Shown here one piece after another: positions 1 through 7,542 of a DNA stretch of 64,000 bases. The notes beneath the pieces are model-generated. The model was not told the origin of the DNA, searched no databases, and saw only the letters and a program-made list of their open reading frames with translations. The stretch comes from Anaerolineae bacterium (lineage in GTDB: Bacteria; Chloroflexota; Anaerolineae; Promineifilales; Promineifilaceae): positions 124,001 through 188,000 of the forward strand of contig JAHDWK010000013.1 of assembly GCA_023382655.1 (NCBI GenBank), given 5' to 3'. Every line of letters begins with the position of its first letter. Positions within the stretch are counted from its first letter, which is position 1. A program made the translations under genes and the position numbers.

Positions 1-2
1 TG

Positions 3-656
3 TTGGGACGCACCGGCAGCGGCAAGACAACGTTGACCCGGCTGCTCTTTCGCCTGTATGACGTAGATGAGGGAGCGATTACGCTGGATGGCATTGATGT
101 GCACGACGTGGCCTTGTCTGATCTGCGCGGGCACATTGGCATGGTGACGCAAGAGGTGCAGTTGTTTGAAGCCACCGTGCGCGACAACCTGACCTTGTTC
201 CGCAACTATGATCCGGACGCCCCACCAATTAGCGACGCCCAAATCATTGAAGCGATCCAGACATTGGGGCTGGAAAGCTGGTTCCGCGATTTGCCCGACG
301 GCCTGGACACGATGCTGAAATCGGGTGGGCAGGGGTTGTCGGCCGGGGAAGCGCAGCTTTTGGCCTTTACCCGCGTCTTTTTGCGCAATCCGCACCTGAT
401 CATTCTGGACGAGGCGTCCTCGCGGCTGGACCCGGCGACAGAGCAACTATTGGAACGCGCTATTGACCGGCTGCTGCACGGCCGTACCGCCATCATCATC
501 GCCCACCGCCTGGGCACAGTCCAGCGGGCGGACGATATTTTGATATTGGAACACGGCCGTGTCGCCGAACAAGGCAAACGCATTTTACTGGCAAACACAC
601 CCTCCTCCCGCTTTTACAGCCTGCTACAAACGGGATTGGAAGAGGTCTTGGTGTGA
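3..656 (+). CDS. ABC exporter, C-terminal ATP-binding part (5' truncated)
   Basis: This is the nucleotide-binding domain of an ABC exporter; the transmembrane half lies before the window, so the TTG at its first codon is an internal Leu and not a start. Visible in order are Walker A (GRTGSGKTT, near residue 2), the Q-loop (TQEVQLF), the signature, Walker B (LIILDEASS) and the switch histidine (IIAHRL). The signature reads LSAGEAQ instead of LSGGQ, and the D-loop is SRLD instead of SALD. Such changes are common in one half of heterodimeric exporters. The next two genes are full-length exporters on the same strand, so the three may form one or more heterodimers. The substrate cannot be told. 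The stop is followed at once by an AT-rich hairpin array. Confidence 0.9.
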   Translation: MGRTGSGKTTLTRLLFRLYDVDEGAITLDGIDVHDVALSDLRGHIGMVTQEVQLFEATVRDNLTLFRNYDPDAPPISDAQIIEAIQTLGLESWFRDLPDGLDTMLKSGGQGLSAGEAQLLAFTRVFLRNPHLIILDEASSRLDPATEQLLERAIDRLLHGRTAIIIAHRLGTVQRADDILILEHGRVAEQGKRILLANTPSSRFYSLLQTGLEEVLV

Positions 657-657
657 A

Positions 658-727
658 ATTATGAATTAAGAATTATGAATTATGAAGAGCGCTTCATTTC
701 ATAATTCCTAATTCATAATTCCTAATT
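658..727. repeat. AT-rich word-array hairpin (AATTATGA / TCATAATT)
   Basis: Tandem copies of an AATTATGA-type word face complementary AATTCATAATTCC words, giving a long imperfect hairpin that fills the gap between two ABC transporter genes. The right arm (697-727) is an exact 31-nt reverse complement of 61740-61770 near the other end of the window. It could act as a transcription or mRNA-processing signal, but there is no T-run typical of an intrinsic terminator. Confidence 0.8.
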
Positions 728-734
728 GAGAAAT

Positions 735-2678
735 ATGACTACACAACAACTCTCCATCAAAACCGGCACCTGGGCGCTCATTCGTTTCCGACCGGGGTGG
801 TTTTTGCTCAATCTGGTTTTTGTTTCGCTGTTTATCGCCTCGCGGCTGGTTCCGGGCTGGCTGGAGAAGCAGTATTACGATGGATTGACGGGGGCGGTCC
901 ATCTGTCGGTTTCGCTCTATGCGGTCTTGGGTCTCATTGTCCTGGTGGAATTAGGGCGCATGACGTCTGACATGCTGGGTGAATGGGGCAGCGCGAAGGT
1001 GCGCATGGGTGGGCAGTCGTTGATGCGGCTGAACATCATGCAAAACATTCTGCGCAAGCCAGGGGCGCAGCCCTTACCCGTGCCTACCGGTGATGTGATT
1101 AACCGCCTGGATGATGATTTGGCCGATTTTTCTGACTTTCCCACCTGGATACCGGAAATCGTGGGGCAGGCATTGTTTGCCCTGTTTGCCTTTATCATCA
1201 TGTTCCAGATTGCGCCGCTGATTACGCTGGTGGCCCTTGTGCCGTTGGTGCTGGTGTTTTTCCTGACGCGCTGGGCATGGAATCATTTTCTGCGGCTGGT
1301 GCGAATTACAAAGGTGAGCGACAGCCGGGTGACGGCCTTTTTAGGCGAGACGTTTGGGGCGATTCAGGCGATGAAGGTGGCGGATGCGGAAACGGCCGTC
1401 ACCCATTACTTCCGCACCCTTAACGAAGAGCGGCGGCAGGCCAACGTGCGCTTTGGCCTTTTCTGGGCCATCTTCCAGCAAGCCACCGACAGCCTGGGCG
1501 ATGTGGCGGTGGCTATCATGGTGGTCATGTCCGGTGTGGCGCTGGCGCAAGGCACGTTCACCGTTGGTGACTTTGTGCTGTTCAGCGGTTATCTCTTCTT
1601 CGCCTCTCGTTTCCCGGCAACCATCGGCAGCTACCTTTCAGAAATTGCCCAGCAGCGGGTGGTGTTGGACCGGATGCAGGAAATTACGCCCTATGCGGCG
1701 CCGGAATCGTTGGTGGCGCATGAGGAGATTTATGAAGATTTTCAACGCAAAGGGACGACCAAAGGTCGGGCAAAGGATGGAAGGGGCAAAGAGGGAAGAG
1801 AGAAAAGGTTGCCGGTGATTCATGTGATGAAGGACACGGCCGTTGACCAACTGGAACGGCTGGAAGTGCGTGGGTTGAGTTACCGGTATCCAGTGAGCAG
1901 TGAGCAGTTGGCAGTGAGCGACGGACGCGGCGTCCGCGAGCGGTCGGACAACGGCTCACGCATCACGCATCACGCATCACGGAATATGGATTACGGATTA
2001 CGGGACATCTCCTTTACCATCCCACGCGGCAGTTTCACCGTTATTACCGGGCGGATTGGGTCGGGCAAGACGACGCTGCTGCGAGTACTGTTGGGGTTAC
2101 TGGACAGGGATGGCGGCGAGATCTGGTGGAACGGCCGTCTCGTAGACAACCCCGCCACCTTTTTCACCCCACCCCGTTCCGCTTACACGCCGCAAATTCC
2201 GCGCCTGTTCAGCGAACCGCTGCGGGACAATATCCTGCTGGGACTGCTGGAAGATGAGGTGGATTTGGGGGGAGCGGTGGATACGGCCGTCCTCACCCCC
2301 GATATTGCTACTTTAGAAAATGGGCTGGATACGGTGGTGGGACCGCGTGGTGTGCGTCTCTCCGGCGGGCAGGTGCAGCGCGCCGCCGCCGCCCGCATGT
2401 TGGTGCGCCAACCGCAACTGCTCGTCTTCGACGACCTCTCCAGCGCCCTGGATGTTGAAACGGAAAAACAGTTGTGGCAGGCACTTTCGGAAAATCGGAT
2501 GACGAATAACGGATTACGGCATACGTTTTTGGTGGTTTCCCACCGTCGCTTGGCGTTACAGCGGGCGGATCAGATTCTGGTGATGCGTGACGGCCGTATC
2601 GCCGCGCAGGGCACATTGAATGAATTGCTGGTCACATCGCCGAATATGCGGCAGTTGTGGCAGGGGAATGTGGAGTAA
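735..2678 (+). CDS. ABC exporter (TMD-NBD) with in-frame repeat insertions
   Basis: This is a half-size ABC exporter in the inner membrane, 647 residues: about 300 residues of transmembrane domain, then an ATP-binding domain with Walker A (GRIGSGKTT, near residue 438), signature LSGGQVQ (near 541) and Walker B (LLVFDDLSS). The catalytic Glu after the Walker B Asp is Asp here, suggesting a weak or degenerate ATPase site and a heterodimer with a neighbour. Between the A-loop YRYP and the strand RDISFTI sits an extra segment of about 33 residues (V387-D419) encoded by word arrays of the kind found between genes. A basic low-complexity linker precedes the domain, and a small insert (MTNNGLR) follows the D-loop. 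I chose the ATG at 735; a TTG at 726 lies inside the hairpin repeat. Confidence 0.88.
   Translation: MTTQQLSIKTGTWALIRFRPGWFLLNLVFVSLFIASRLVPGWLEKQYYDGLTGAVHLSVSLYAVLGLIVLVELGRMTSDMLGEWGSAKVRMGGQSLMRLNIMQNILRKPGAQPLPVPTGDVINRLDDDLADFSDFPTWIPEIVGQALFALFAFIIMFQIAPLITLVALVPLVLVFFLTRWAWNHFLRLVRITKVSDSRVTAFLGETFGAIQAMKVADAETAVTHYFRTLNEERRQANVRFGLFWAIFQQATDSLGDVAVAIMVVMSGVALAQGTFTVGDFVLFSGYLFFASRFPATIGSYLSEIAQQRVVLDRMQEITPYAAPESLVAHEEIYEDFQRKGTTKGRAKDGRGKEGREKRLPVIHVMKDTAVDQLERLEVRGLSYRYPVSSEQLAVSDGRGVRERSDNGSRITHHASRNMDYGLRDISFTIPRGSFTVITGRIGSGKTTLLRVLLGLLDRDGGEIWWNGRLVDNPATFFTPPRSAYTPQIPRLFSEPLRDNILLGLLEDEVDLGGAVDTAVLTPDIATLENGLDTVVGPRGVRLSGGQVQRAAAARMLVRQPQLLVFDDLSSALDVETEKQLWQALSENRMTNNGLRHTFLVVSHRRLALQRADQILVMRDGRIAAQGTLNELLVTSPNMRQLWQGNVE
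1893..1991 (+). repeat. Word arrays inserted in frame inside an ABC transporter gene
   Basis: Inside the nucleotide-binding domain the DNA reads as tandem GTGAGCAGT words, a GC-rich palindromic core (GACGCGGCGTC), three CGCATCACG-type words and the start of ATGGATTACGG words. The same word families lie between genes at 15525-15550, 17686-17730, 47604-47672 and 49093-49150. The insert keeps the frame and sits in a loop between two strands, where extra residues may be tolerated. A short ACGGATTACGG copy also lies near 2508-2518 in the same gene. Confidence 0.75.
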
Positions 2679-2682
2679 TTGC

Positions 2683-2706
2683 GTAAGTGGGTAATTACCC
2701 ACTTAC
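2683..2706. repeat. Perfect 24-nt palindrome between ABC genes
   Basis: A perfect palindrome with 12-nt arms (GTAAGTGGGTAA on the left) starts four bases after the stop of one exporter gene and ends 14 bases before the ATG of the next. It uses the GGGTAATT word also seen at 50433-50487. It may be a hairpin in the polycistronic mRNA. Confidence 0.85.
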
Positions 2707-2720
2707 ATCCCGGTACAACA

Positions 2721-4556
2721 ATGAACTACGAACTTTCCGGCGAACGGCCGTTATTGGGATGGTACGGCCGTCGTCAAAACAAACTTCTGAATAACCGCAG
2801 CCGCAAATTCCTGTCGTATTACCGACCGTATTGGCGCTTGTTTGCGGCGGACATGGCCTGTGCCTTTGTCGTCTCGGCCACCACCCTGCTCATCCCCTTG
2901 TGCGTCAGCTACATCACCAGGAATGTATTGGCCGAACAGTCGCCAGACACGCTCCCCCAGATTGTGGGCATGGGCGCAGTGATGCTGGCGCTGATTGCCA
3001 TTCACACGGTCAGCAACATGTTTGTGGCCTACCAGGGGCACATGATGGGGGCGATGATGGAGCGAGACATGCGCCAGGAGTTGTTTGACCATTACCAGAA
3101 GTTGTCCTTTGCTTTTTACGATGAACAAAAAGTGGGGCAACTGATGACGCGCCTGACCAATGATTCCTTTGATCTGGCCGAACTGTTTCATCATGGGCCG
3201 GAGGATATTGTCATTTCCTTTTTGAACTTCGTGGGTGCGTTTGCCATCTTGTTCGTGATTAACGCCAGGCTGGCCCTGCTCGTTTTTCTCTTTTTGCCCA
3301 TCATGGCCGTGTATGCCTTCCATTTCAACAAAAAGATGAAGGCGGCGCTGCGCCGCAGCCACGACCGCATCGGCGATATTAACGCCCAGGTCGAGGATTC
3401 GCTGTCGGGGATTCGGGTGGTGCAGTCGTTCACCAATGAGGCGGTGGAAAAGGGAAAGTTTGGGCGGGAAAACGGCCGTTTTCTGGACAGCCGCCGCGAT
3501 AGTTACCGTAGTGAAACCTACTTCTACGAAGGGTTGATCGCCTTTACCCAACTGATGACGGTAGCCGTGGTTGTTTTTGGCGGCATCAGCATCGTCAATG
3601 CTTCGCTGGATTTGCCCGATCTGATTACCTTTTTGCTGTGCGTGGGCATCCTCATCGAACCCATCCGCCGCTATGGGAATTTCACCCGGCTGTACCAGGA
3701 AGGGCTTGCCGGTTTTGCCCGGTTCATGGAAGTGTTAGAAGTGGAACCGGATATTGAGGACACGGCCCGAAGCGGCTGCGTTGTTGCAACGCCGTTCGCC
3801 GAGGCCATTGAACTGGCGCAGGTTGACGGCCGTATCACCTTCCGTGATGTCAGCTTCCAATATAAAGAGGGTTATGGTACTGTCTTCAAGAACCTGTCGT
3901 TGGATATAAAAGCCGGGGAATATGTGGCGCTGGTCGGGTCATCGGGCATTGGTAAGACGACGCTTTGTTCGCTCATTCCCCGTTTTTATGATGTCAGCGG
4001 CGGGGAGATATGGCTGGACGGCCGTGACATCCGCGAAATTCAACTGGCTTCCTTGCGCCGCAACATCGGCATTGTGCAGCAAGATGTCTACCTGTTTGCC
4101 GGGACGGTGGCGGAGAATATCCGCTACGGCAAGCCGGAGGCCAGCGCCGACGAGATTGTGGCTGCGGCGAAACAGGCCAATGCCCACGACTTTATCATGG
4201 CCTTGCCGGATGGGTATGACACCGATATTGGGCAGCGTGGCGTGAAACTCTCTGGCGGCCAAAAGCAGCGCTTATCCATTGCCCGCGTCTTTTTGAAAGA
4301 CCCACCCATCCTCATTTTTGATGAGGCGACCAGCGCGTTGGACAACGAGAGTGAAAGAGCCATCCGCGATTCACTAGAGAAGTTAAGCGACAACCGCACC
4401 ACCCTCGTCATCGCCCATCGCCTGTCAACGGTGCGCAATGCACAACGCATTGTGGTGTTGACGGACAATGGCATTACAGAACAAGGCACACACGAGGAGT
4501 TGATGGCTTTGGGTGGCGCTTACGCCAATCTGTACAACATGCAGTTGAGCATCTAA
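2721..4556 (+). CDS. ABC exporter, TMD-NBD fusion
   Basis: This is a 611-residue half ABC exporter (MsbA/LmrA-type architecture): a transmembrane domain of about 330 residues followed by a fully canonical ATP-binding domain with Walker A (GSSGIGKTT, near residue 405), signature LSGGQKQ (near 509), Walker B ILIFDEATS and the switch His in IAHRLS. Unlike the two upstream proteins it keeps the catalytic Glu and a perfect signature, so it could pair with a degenerate partner or work as a homodimer. I placed the start at the ATG at 2721; an in-frame TTG at 2679 lies in the palindrome just after the previous gene. The end overlaps the convergent toxin gene by four bases. The substrate is unknown. 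Confidence 0.93.
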   Translation: MNYELSGERPLLGWYGRRQNKLLNNRSRKFLSYYRPYWRLFAADMACAFVVSATTLLIPLCVSYITRNVLAEQSPDTLPQIVGMGAVMLALIAIHTVSNMFVAYQGHMMGAMMERDMRQELFDHYQKLSFAFYDEQKVGQLMTRLTNDSFDLAELFHHGPEDIVISFLNFVGAFAILFVINARLALLVFLFLPIMAVYAFHFNKKMKAALRRSHDRIGDINAQVEDSLSGIRVVQSFTNEAVEKGKFGRENGRFLDSRRDSYRSETYFYEGLIAFTQLMTVAVVVFGGISIVNASLDLPDLITFLLCVGILIEPIRRYGNFTRLYQEGLAGFARFMEVLEVEPDIEDTARSGCVVATPFAEAIELAQVDGRITFRDVSFQYKEGYGTVFKNLSLDIKAGEYVALVGSSGIGKTTLCSLIPRFYDVSGGEIWLDGRDIREIQLASLRRNIGIVQQDVYLFAGTVAENIRYGKPEASADEIVAAAKQANAHDFIMALPDGYDTDIGQRGVKLSGGQKQRLSIARVFLKDPPILIFDEATSALDNESERAIRDSLEKLSDNRTTLVIAHRLSTVRNAQRIVVLTDNGITEQGTHEELMALGGAYANLYNMQLSI

Positions 4557-4891
4557 ACCTTGAGAAGATGATCGCTTAGCTTCTTAAGCAGGCGCTTATG
4601 TCGTTCTGGAGAAATGGAACCAACGCTCCCTATCAGTTTGCTGTTGGGAATCACGGCTAAGAAACCAAGCCGAACGAGAGAATCAGATACCAACCCGCTA
4701 GAAGCAAAATCTCTATCCTGGCGGGCAATGATTTCATCGAAACCAGACACCTTTTGGTGCAGTTGGGTGCTAATGCCACAAACAAGGGCATCATTAAAAG
4801 GTGGCATTACCCGCAGAAAAAGAGCAGGACGATTCTCAATCTGTCCATCGGCCTGCGGAAGTGGTGTAAGTACGATATCACCTTGCTTCAT
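4553..4891 (-). CDS. MazF/PemK-like toxin (TA pair 1)
   Basis: This 112-residue protein begins MKQGDIVLTPLPQADG, the beta-strand start of MazF/PemK-type endoribonucleases, and keeps the family's size and a RPALFLRV strand. MazF-fold toxins cut mRNA and are held inactive by an antitoxin made from the same operon. The gene overlaps its upstream partner by 14 bases, the usual antitoxin-first order, and ends four bases inside the convergent ABC transporter gene. Activity on RNA is inferred from family resemblance only. Confidence 0.75.
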   Translation of the reverse strand: MKQGDIVLTPLPQADGQIENRPALFLRVMPPFNDALVCGISTQLHQKVSGFDEIIARQDRDFASSGLVSDSLVRLGFLAVIPNSKLIGSVGSISPERHKRLLKKLSDHLLKV

Positions 4892-5129
4892 AAGTTGGGT
4901 TTGGTTCTTTAATCAAGGTCAGTGGATATTCTGGTTCGTCATCTCCATACGCAAGGCTCAGGCCTTCAGAAGAGAGTTTTAACCAGGCCATCTGTTCAGC
5001 ATCAGGCTTCTTAACCACTGTTACCAGGAGATGGGTATTAGGTTGAAGCTCATACGGTTCGTCCAGCAAGATCTGCTGACCATCAAAATGAGCGCGTAAG
5101 ACAATTGTTTCCATTTCTGCTTTGTTCAT
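4878..5129 (-). CDS. Antitoxin partner of the MazF-like toxin (TA pair 1)
   Basis: This 83-residue protein contains METIVLRAHFDGQQILLDEP, an opening I associate with small antitoxin-like proteins that precede MazF-like or PIN toxins. It has no obvious enzymatic motif. The C-terminal half (about residues 45-83) is acidic and proline-containing, as in antitoxin tails that wrap the toxin. Two ATGs are possible. The first, at 5129, has AGGAAC about ten bases upstream; the second, at 5114, better matches the conserved part of the protein. It overlaps the toxin start by 14 bases and is divergent from the nucleotidyltransferase gene. Confidence 0.65.
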   Translation of the reverse strand: MNKAEMETIVLRAHFDGQQILLDEPYELQPNTHLLVTVVKKPDAEQMAWLKLSSEGLSLAYGDDEPEYPLTLIKEPNPTYEAR

Positions 5130-5158
5130 TTACGGACAAGTTCCTTTTGCTTGAGGTT

Positions 5159-5164
5159 ATTATA
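5159..5164 (-). promoter_or_regulatory. Possible -10 box for TA pair 1
   Basis: A perfect TATAAT on the minus strand lies about 30 bases before the first antitoxin ATG, in the gap of about 40 bases between divergent genes. No good -35 box is visible at the normal spacing, so support is weak. Confidence 0.35.
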
Positions 5165-5167
5165 CAC

Positions 5168-6031
5168 ATGAATGCAATGGATTGGACGCCATATGACGAT
5201 GTGAATGGGATATTGCGGCGGTTGTTAACCGGGGCACGCGCCATTTTGGGCGACAACTTTGTGGGCATGTACCTGGATGGTTCGCTGGCGAGTGGGGATT
5301 TTGACTATGAGACGAGTGATATTGATTTTGTGGTGGCTACGGCGAACCCGAAGCCGCTTCGGGCCGTACCCGTCACCCCATCCGAAATGGATCAACTGGT
5401 GCAGTTGCACGGCCGTATCGGCCAATCTACTTCCAAGTGGGCTATGGAAATCGAAGGGGCTTACATCCCGGTAGAGGCGCTGCGCCGGTATGACCCGGCC
5501 AACGCCACCCACCCGTACATTGATCGCGGCGACTGCCGTTTGCGTTGGGAACATCTGGCGATGGATTGGGTCATTCACCGCCATGTGCTGCATACCAACG
5601 GTATCACATTGGCCGGGCCACCGGTTCAAACGTTGGTTGATCCCGTCTCCCCCGACAAACTGCGGCAGGCCGTTATCGGGCTGTTCAATTTCTGGTGGCT
5701 GCCCATGAGCCAGGAACCGGCGCAGTTGGTCGAGGAAGGGTATCGCCGCTATGCTATCCTGACGATGTGCCGGATGTTGTACACCCTGCATCGGGGCGCG
5801 GTGGTTTCCAAACCGGCGGCAGCGCAGTGGGCGCAGGATAATCTGGAAGCGCGGTGGCGGCTGTTGATCCAGTGGGCGATGGCCCGGCCGACGGCCGTGC
5901 CCACCAATAATCTGCAAGAAACGCAGCAATTCATCGAAGCCACTAAAACGTTGGTAGTAACCGCTTCAGCGGCGTTTGCGGGCGATAAATCGCCTACTAC
6001 GAACACGAACACAAACCAGGAGATTTTATGA
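5168..6031 (+). CDS. AadA-like nucleotidyltransferase
   Basis: This is a 287-residue protein resembling aminoglycoside 3''-adenylyltransferases and related AadA-fold enzymes. The nucleotidyltransferase motif GSLASGDFDYETSDIDFV (near residues 37-55) gives the GS pair and the D-x-D metal ligands. A helical C-terminal half with RRYAILTMCRMLYTLHRG fits the DUF4111-type substrate domain. The family transfers AMP to hydroxyl groups of aminoglycosides, but many chromosomal homologues have no proven substrate. I chose the ATG at 5168, after a GAGG. The gene overlaps the next one by four bases (ATGA), starting a likely operon of modifying enzymes. Confidence 0.8.
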   Translation: MNAMDWTPYDDVNGILRRLLTGARAILGDNFVGMYLDGSLASGDFDYETSDIDFVVATANPKPLRAVPVTPSEMDQLVQLHGRIGQSTSKWAMEIEGAYIPVEALRRYDPANATHPYIDRGDCRLRWEHLAMDWVIHRHVLHTNGITLAGPPVQTLVDPVSPDKLRQAVIGLFNFWWLPMSQEPAQLVEEGYRRYAILTMCRMLYTLHRGAVVSKPAAAQWAQDNLEARWRLLIQWAMARPTAVPTNNLQETQQFIEATKTLVVTASAAFAGDKSPTTNTNTNQEIL

Positions 6032-7041
6032 ATCAAGTAGTAGAAGACACCATTTTTATTGAAGACGCGCCGGCTATTCCGGGGCTGGTTTTCCGCCACT
6101 TTCGCGGCGCGGCGGATTTTCCGAAGATGATTGCCGTAGTGGAAAGCAGTAAGGTGACTGATGGCGCAGAATGGGTGATGACCGTGGAGGAGATAGCCCG
6201 CGATTACGAACACCTGGAAAATTGCGATCCGTATACCGACATGGTGATGGCCGAGGTGGAGGGTGAGCTGGTGGGGCACGGCCGTTGCTGGTGGTGGCAG
6301 CAGCAGGATAACACGCGCATCTACCCGCTCTTCGCCCATGTCACACCACCCTGGCGCAACCGGGGCATCCGTCGCGCCATCTTACGCCAATTGGAAAGAC
6401 GGCTGCGGCAGATTGCGGCCAGTCACCCGGCCGACCAGCCCCGCTATTTCCAGGTCTGGAGCAGCGACACCCAGACCCATTTAAGCCAGCTATTGGCAAG
6501 CGAAGGGTATGAGATTGTGCGCTACGGTCTGGAAATGGTACGGCCGAACCTGGAAGACATTCCCGACTGTCCCATCCCGGATGGGATTGTCATTCACCCT
6601 GGCACGGCGGAACAGTGGCGGCCTATTTGGGAAGGGGCGCGGGAAGCGTTTCGTGACCATTGGGGCTACGCGGAATGGCCGGAAACAATGTACAAGGAAC
6701 AGATGGAGCAGCGCACCTTCTCGCCCCCGCTGTGGCGGATTGCCTGGGCAGGAGATGAAGTGGCGGGCGGCGTGTTGAACTTTATTGATACGCTGGAAAA
6801 TGAGGAGTACGGCCGTCTCCGTGGCTACACCGAAACCATCTTTGTGTGCCGCCCCTGGCGTGGGCAGGGGTTGGCTAAAGCTCTCATTGCTCGCAGTTTT
6901 GTGGCGCTGAAAGAGGCCGGCATGACCGAGGCCGGGTTAGGGCTGGACGCCGACAATCTCAGCGGCGCGCTGCACCTCTACCGCAAAATGGGCTTTCAGG
7001 AAATCAAACGGTTTATGACCTACCGCAAACCTCTTGGATAA
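6028..7041 (+). CDS. Tandem GNAT acetyltransferase (mycothiol-synthase-like layout)
   Basis: This is a 337-residue protein with two GNAT folds: an N-terminal one (about 20-170, with a weak acetyl-CoA loop around PPWRNRGIRRAIL) and a C-terminal one (about 185-335, with CRPWRGQGLAKALI and the terminal LYRKMGFQEI strand). Double-GNAT proteins of this length include mycothiol synthase, but Chloroflexota are not known to make mycothiol, so the substrate is unknown. AGGAG precedes the ATG by about six bases. The gene overlaps the nucleotidyltransferase by four bases and the next GNAT gene by one, so the three are probably co-transcribed. Confidence 0.85.
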   Translation: MNQVVEDTIFIEDAPAIPGLVFRHFRGAADFPKMIAVVESSKVTDGAEWVMTVEEIARDYEHLENCDPYTDMVMAEVEGELVGHGRCWWWQQQDNTRIYPLFAHVTPPWRNRGIRRAILRQLERRLRQIAASHPADQPRYFQVWSSDTQTHLSQLLASEGYEIVRYGLEMVRPNLEDIPDCPIPDGIVIHPGTAEQWRPIWEGAREAFRDHWGYAEWPETMYKEQMEQRTFSPPLWRIAWAGDEVAGGVLNFIDTLENEEYGRLRGYTETIFVCRPWRGQGLAKALIARSFVALKEAGMTEAGLGLDADNLSGALHLYRKMGFQEIKRFMTYRKPLG

Positions 7042-7538
7042 TGAAACGTTACAAATACACTCTCGATTTACATAAAGTTGCACATGTGGAAACGACAGTA
7101 CCTGATCATCTCACCATTCGCACACCGACGGCCACAGACACGGCCGTACTGGCTGACCTGATGATGGATGCCTACCCCGGCTCGATTGACTTCGACGGTA
7201 CGGAAACCTGGGACGACGCCTGGCATGAGGTAGATGGCTTCTTTCAGGGAAGATCGGGAATGCCCTTGCTGGGCTGTTCCCGACTGGTATTGGCAGGTGA
7301 CAAGATAGTTTCTGCCTGCCTGGTGGGGATGTGGGATGAACGGCAACGGCCGTTGCTTTACTACATCATGACCGCCGCCGATTGGAAAGGGCAGGGACTG
7401 GCGGGGGTCGCCCTGGATCAGGCGCTGCAAGCCACCGCTGCGGCGGGCTATGATGAAATTCTGGCGATCATTACGGCCGATAACATGCCATCAGAAAAGC
7501 TGTGCATGAAGGCCGGGTTCAAACGTATTGACGAGTAA
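7041..7538 (+). CDS. GNAT-family N-acetyltransferase
   Basis: This is a 165-residue single-domain GNAT protein. The acetyl-CoA binding loop is DWKGQGLAGVAL (near residues 113-124) and the typical last strand is NMPSEKLCMKAGFKRI. The first 25 residues are an unmatched leader, after which the fold starts with LTIRTPTATD. The ATG shares one base with the upstream stop, and no separate ribosome binding site is evident, so translation is probably coupled. The substrate is unknown. Confidence 0.82.
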   Translation: MKRYKYTLDLHKVAHVETTVPDHLTIRTPTATDTAVLADLMMDAYPGSIDFDGTETWDDAWHEVDGFFQGRSGMPLLGCSRLVLAGDKIVSACLVGMWDERQRPLLYYIMTAADWKGQGLAGVALDQALQATAAAGYDEILAIITADNMPSEKLCMKAGFKRIDE

Positions 7539-7542
7539 AAAC

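Noticed and set aside
2751..3551. A 266-codon minus-strand open frame
   Set aside because: It is antisense to the transmembrane domain of an ABC exporter and has no recognisable motif.
4624..4982. Plus-strand open frame across TA pair 1
   Set aside because: It is antisense to both the toxin and antitoxin genes, whose conserved starts and coupled overlap are clear on the minus strand.
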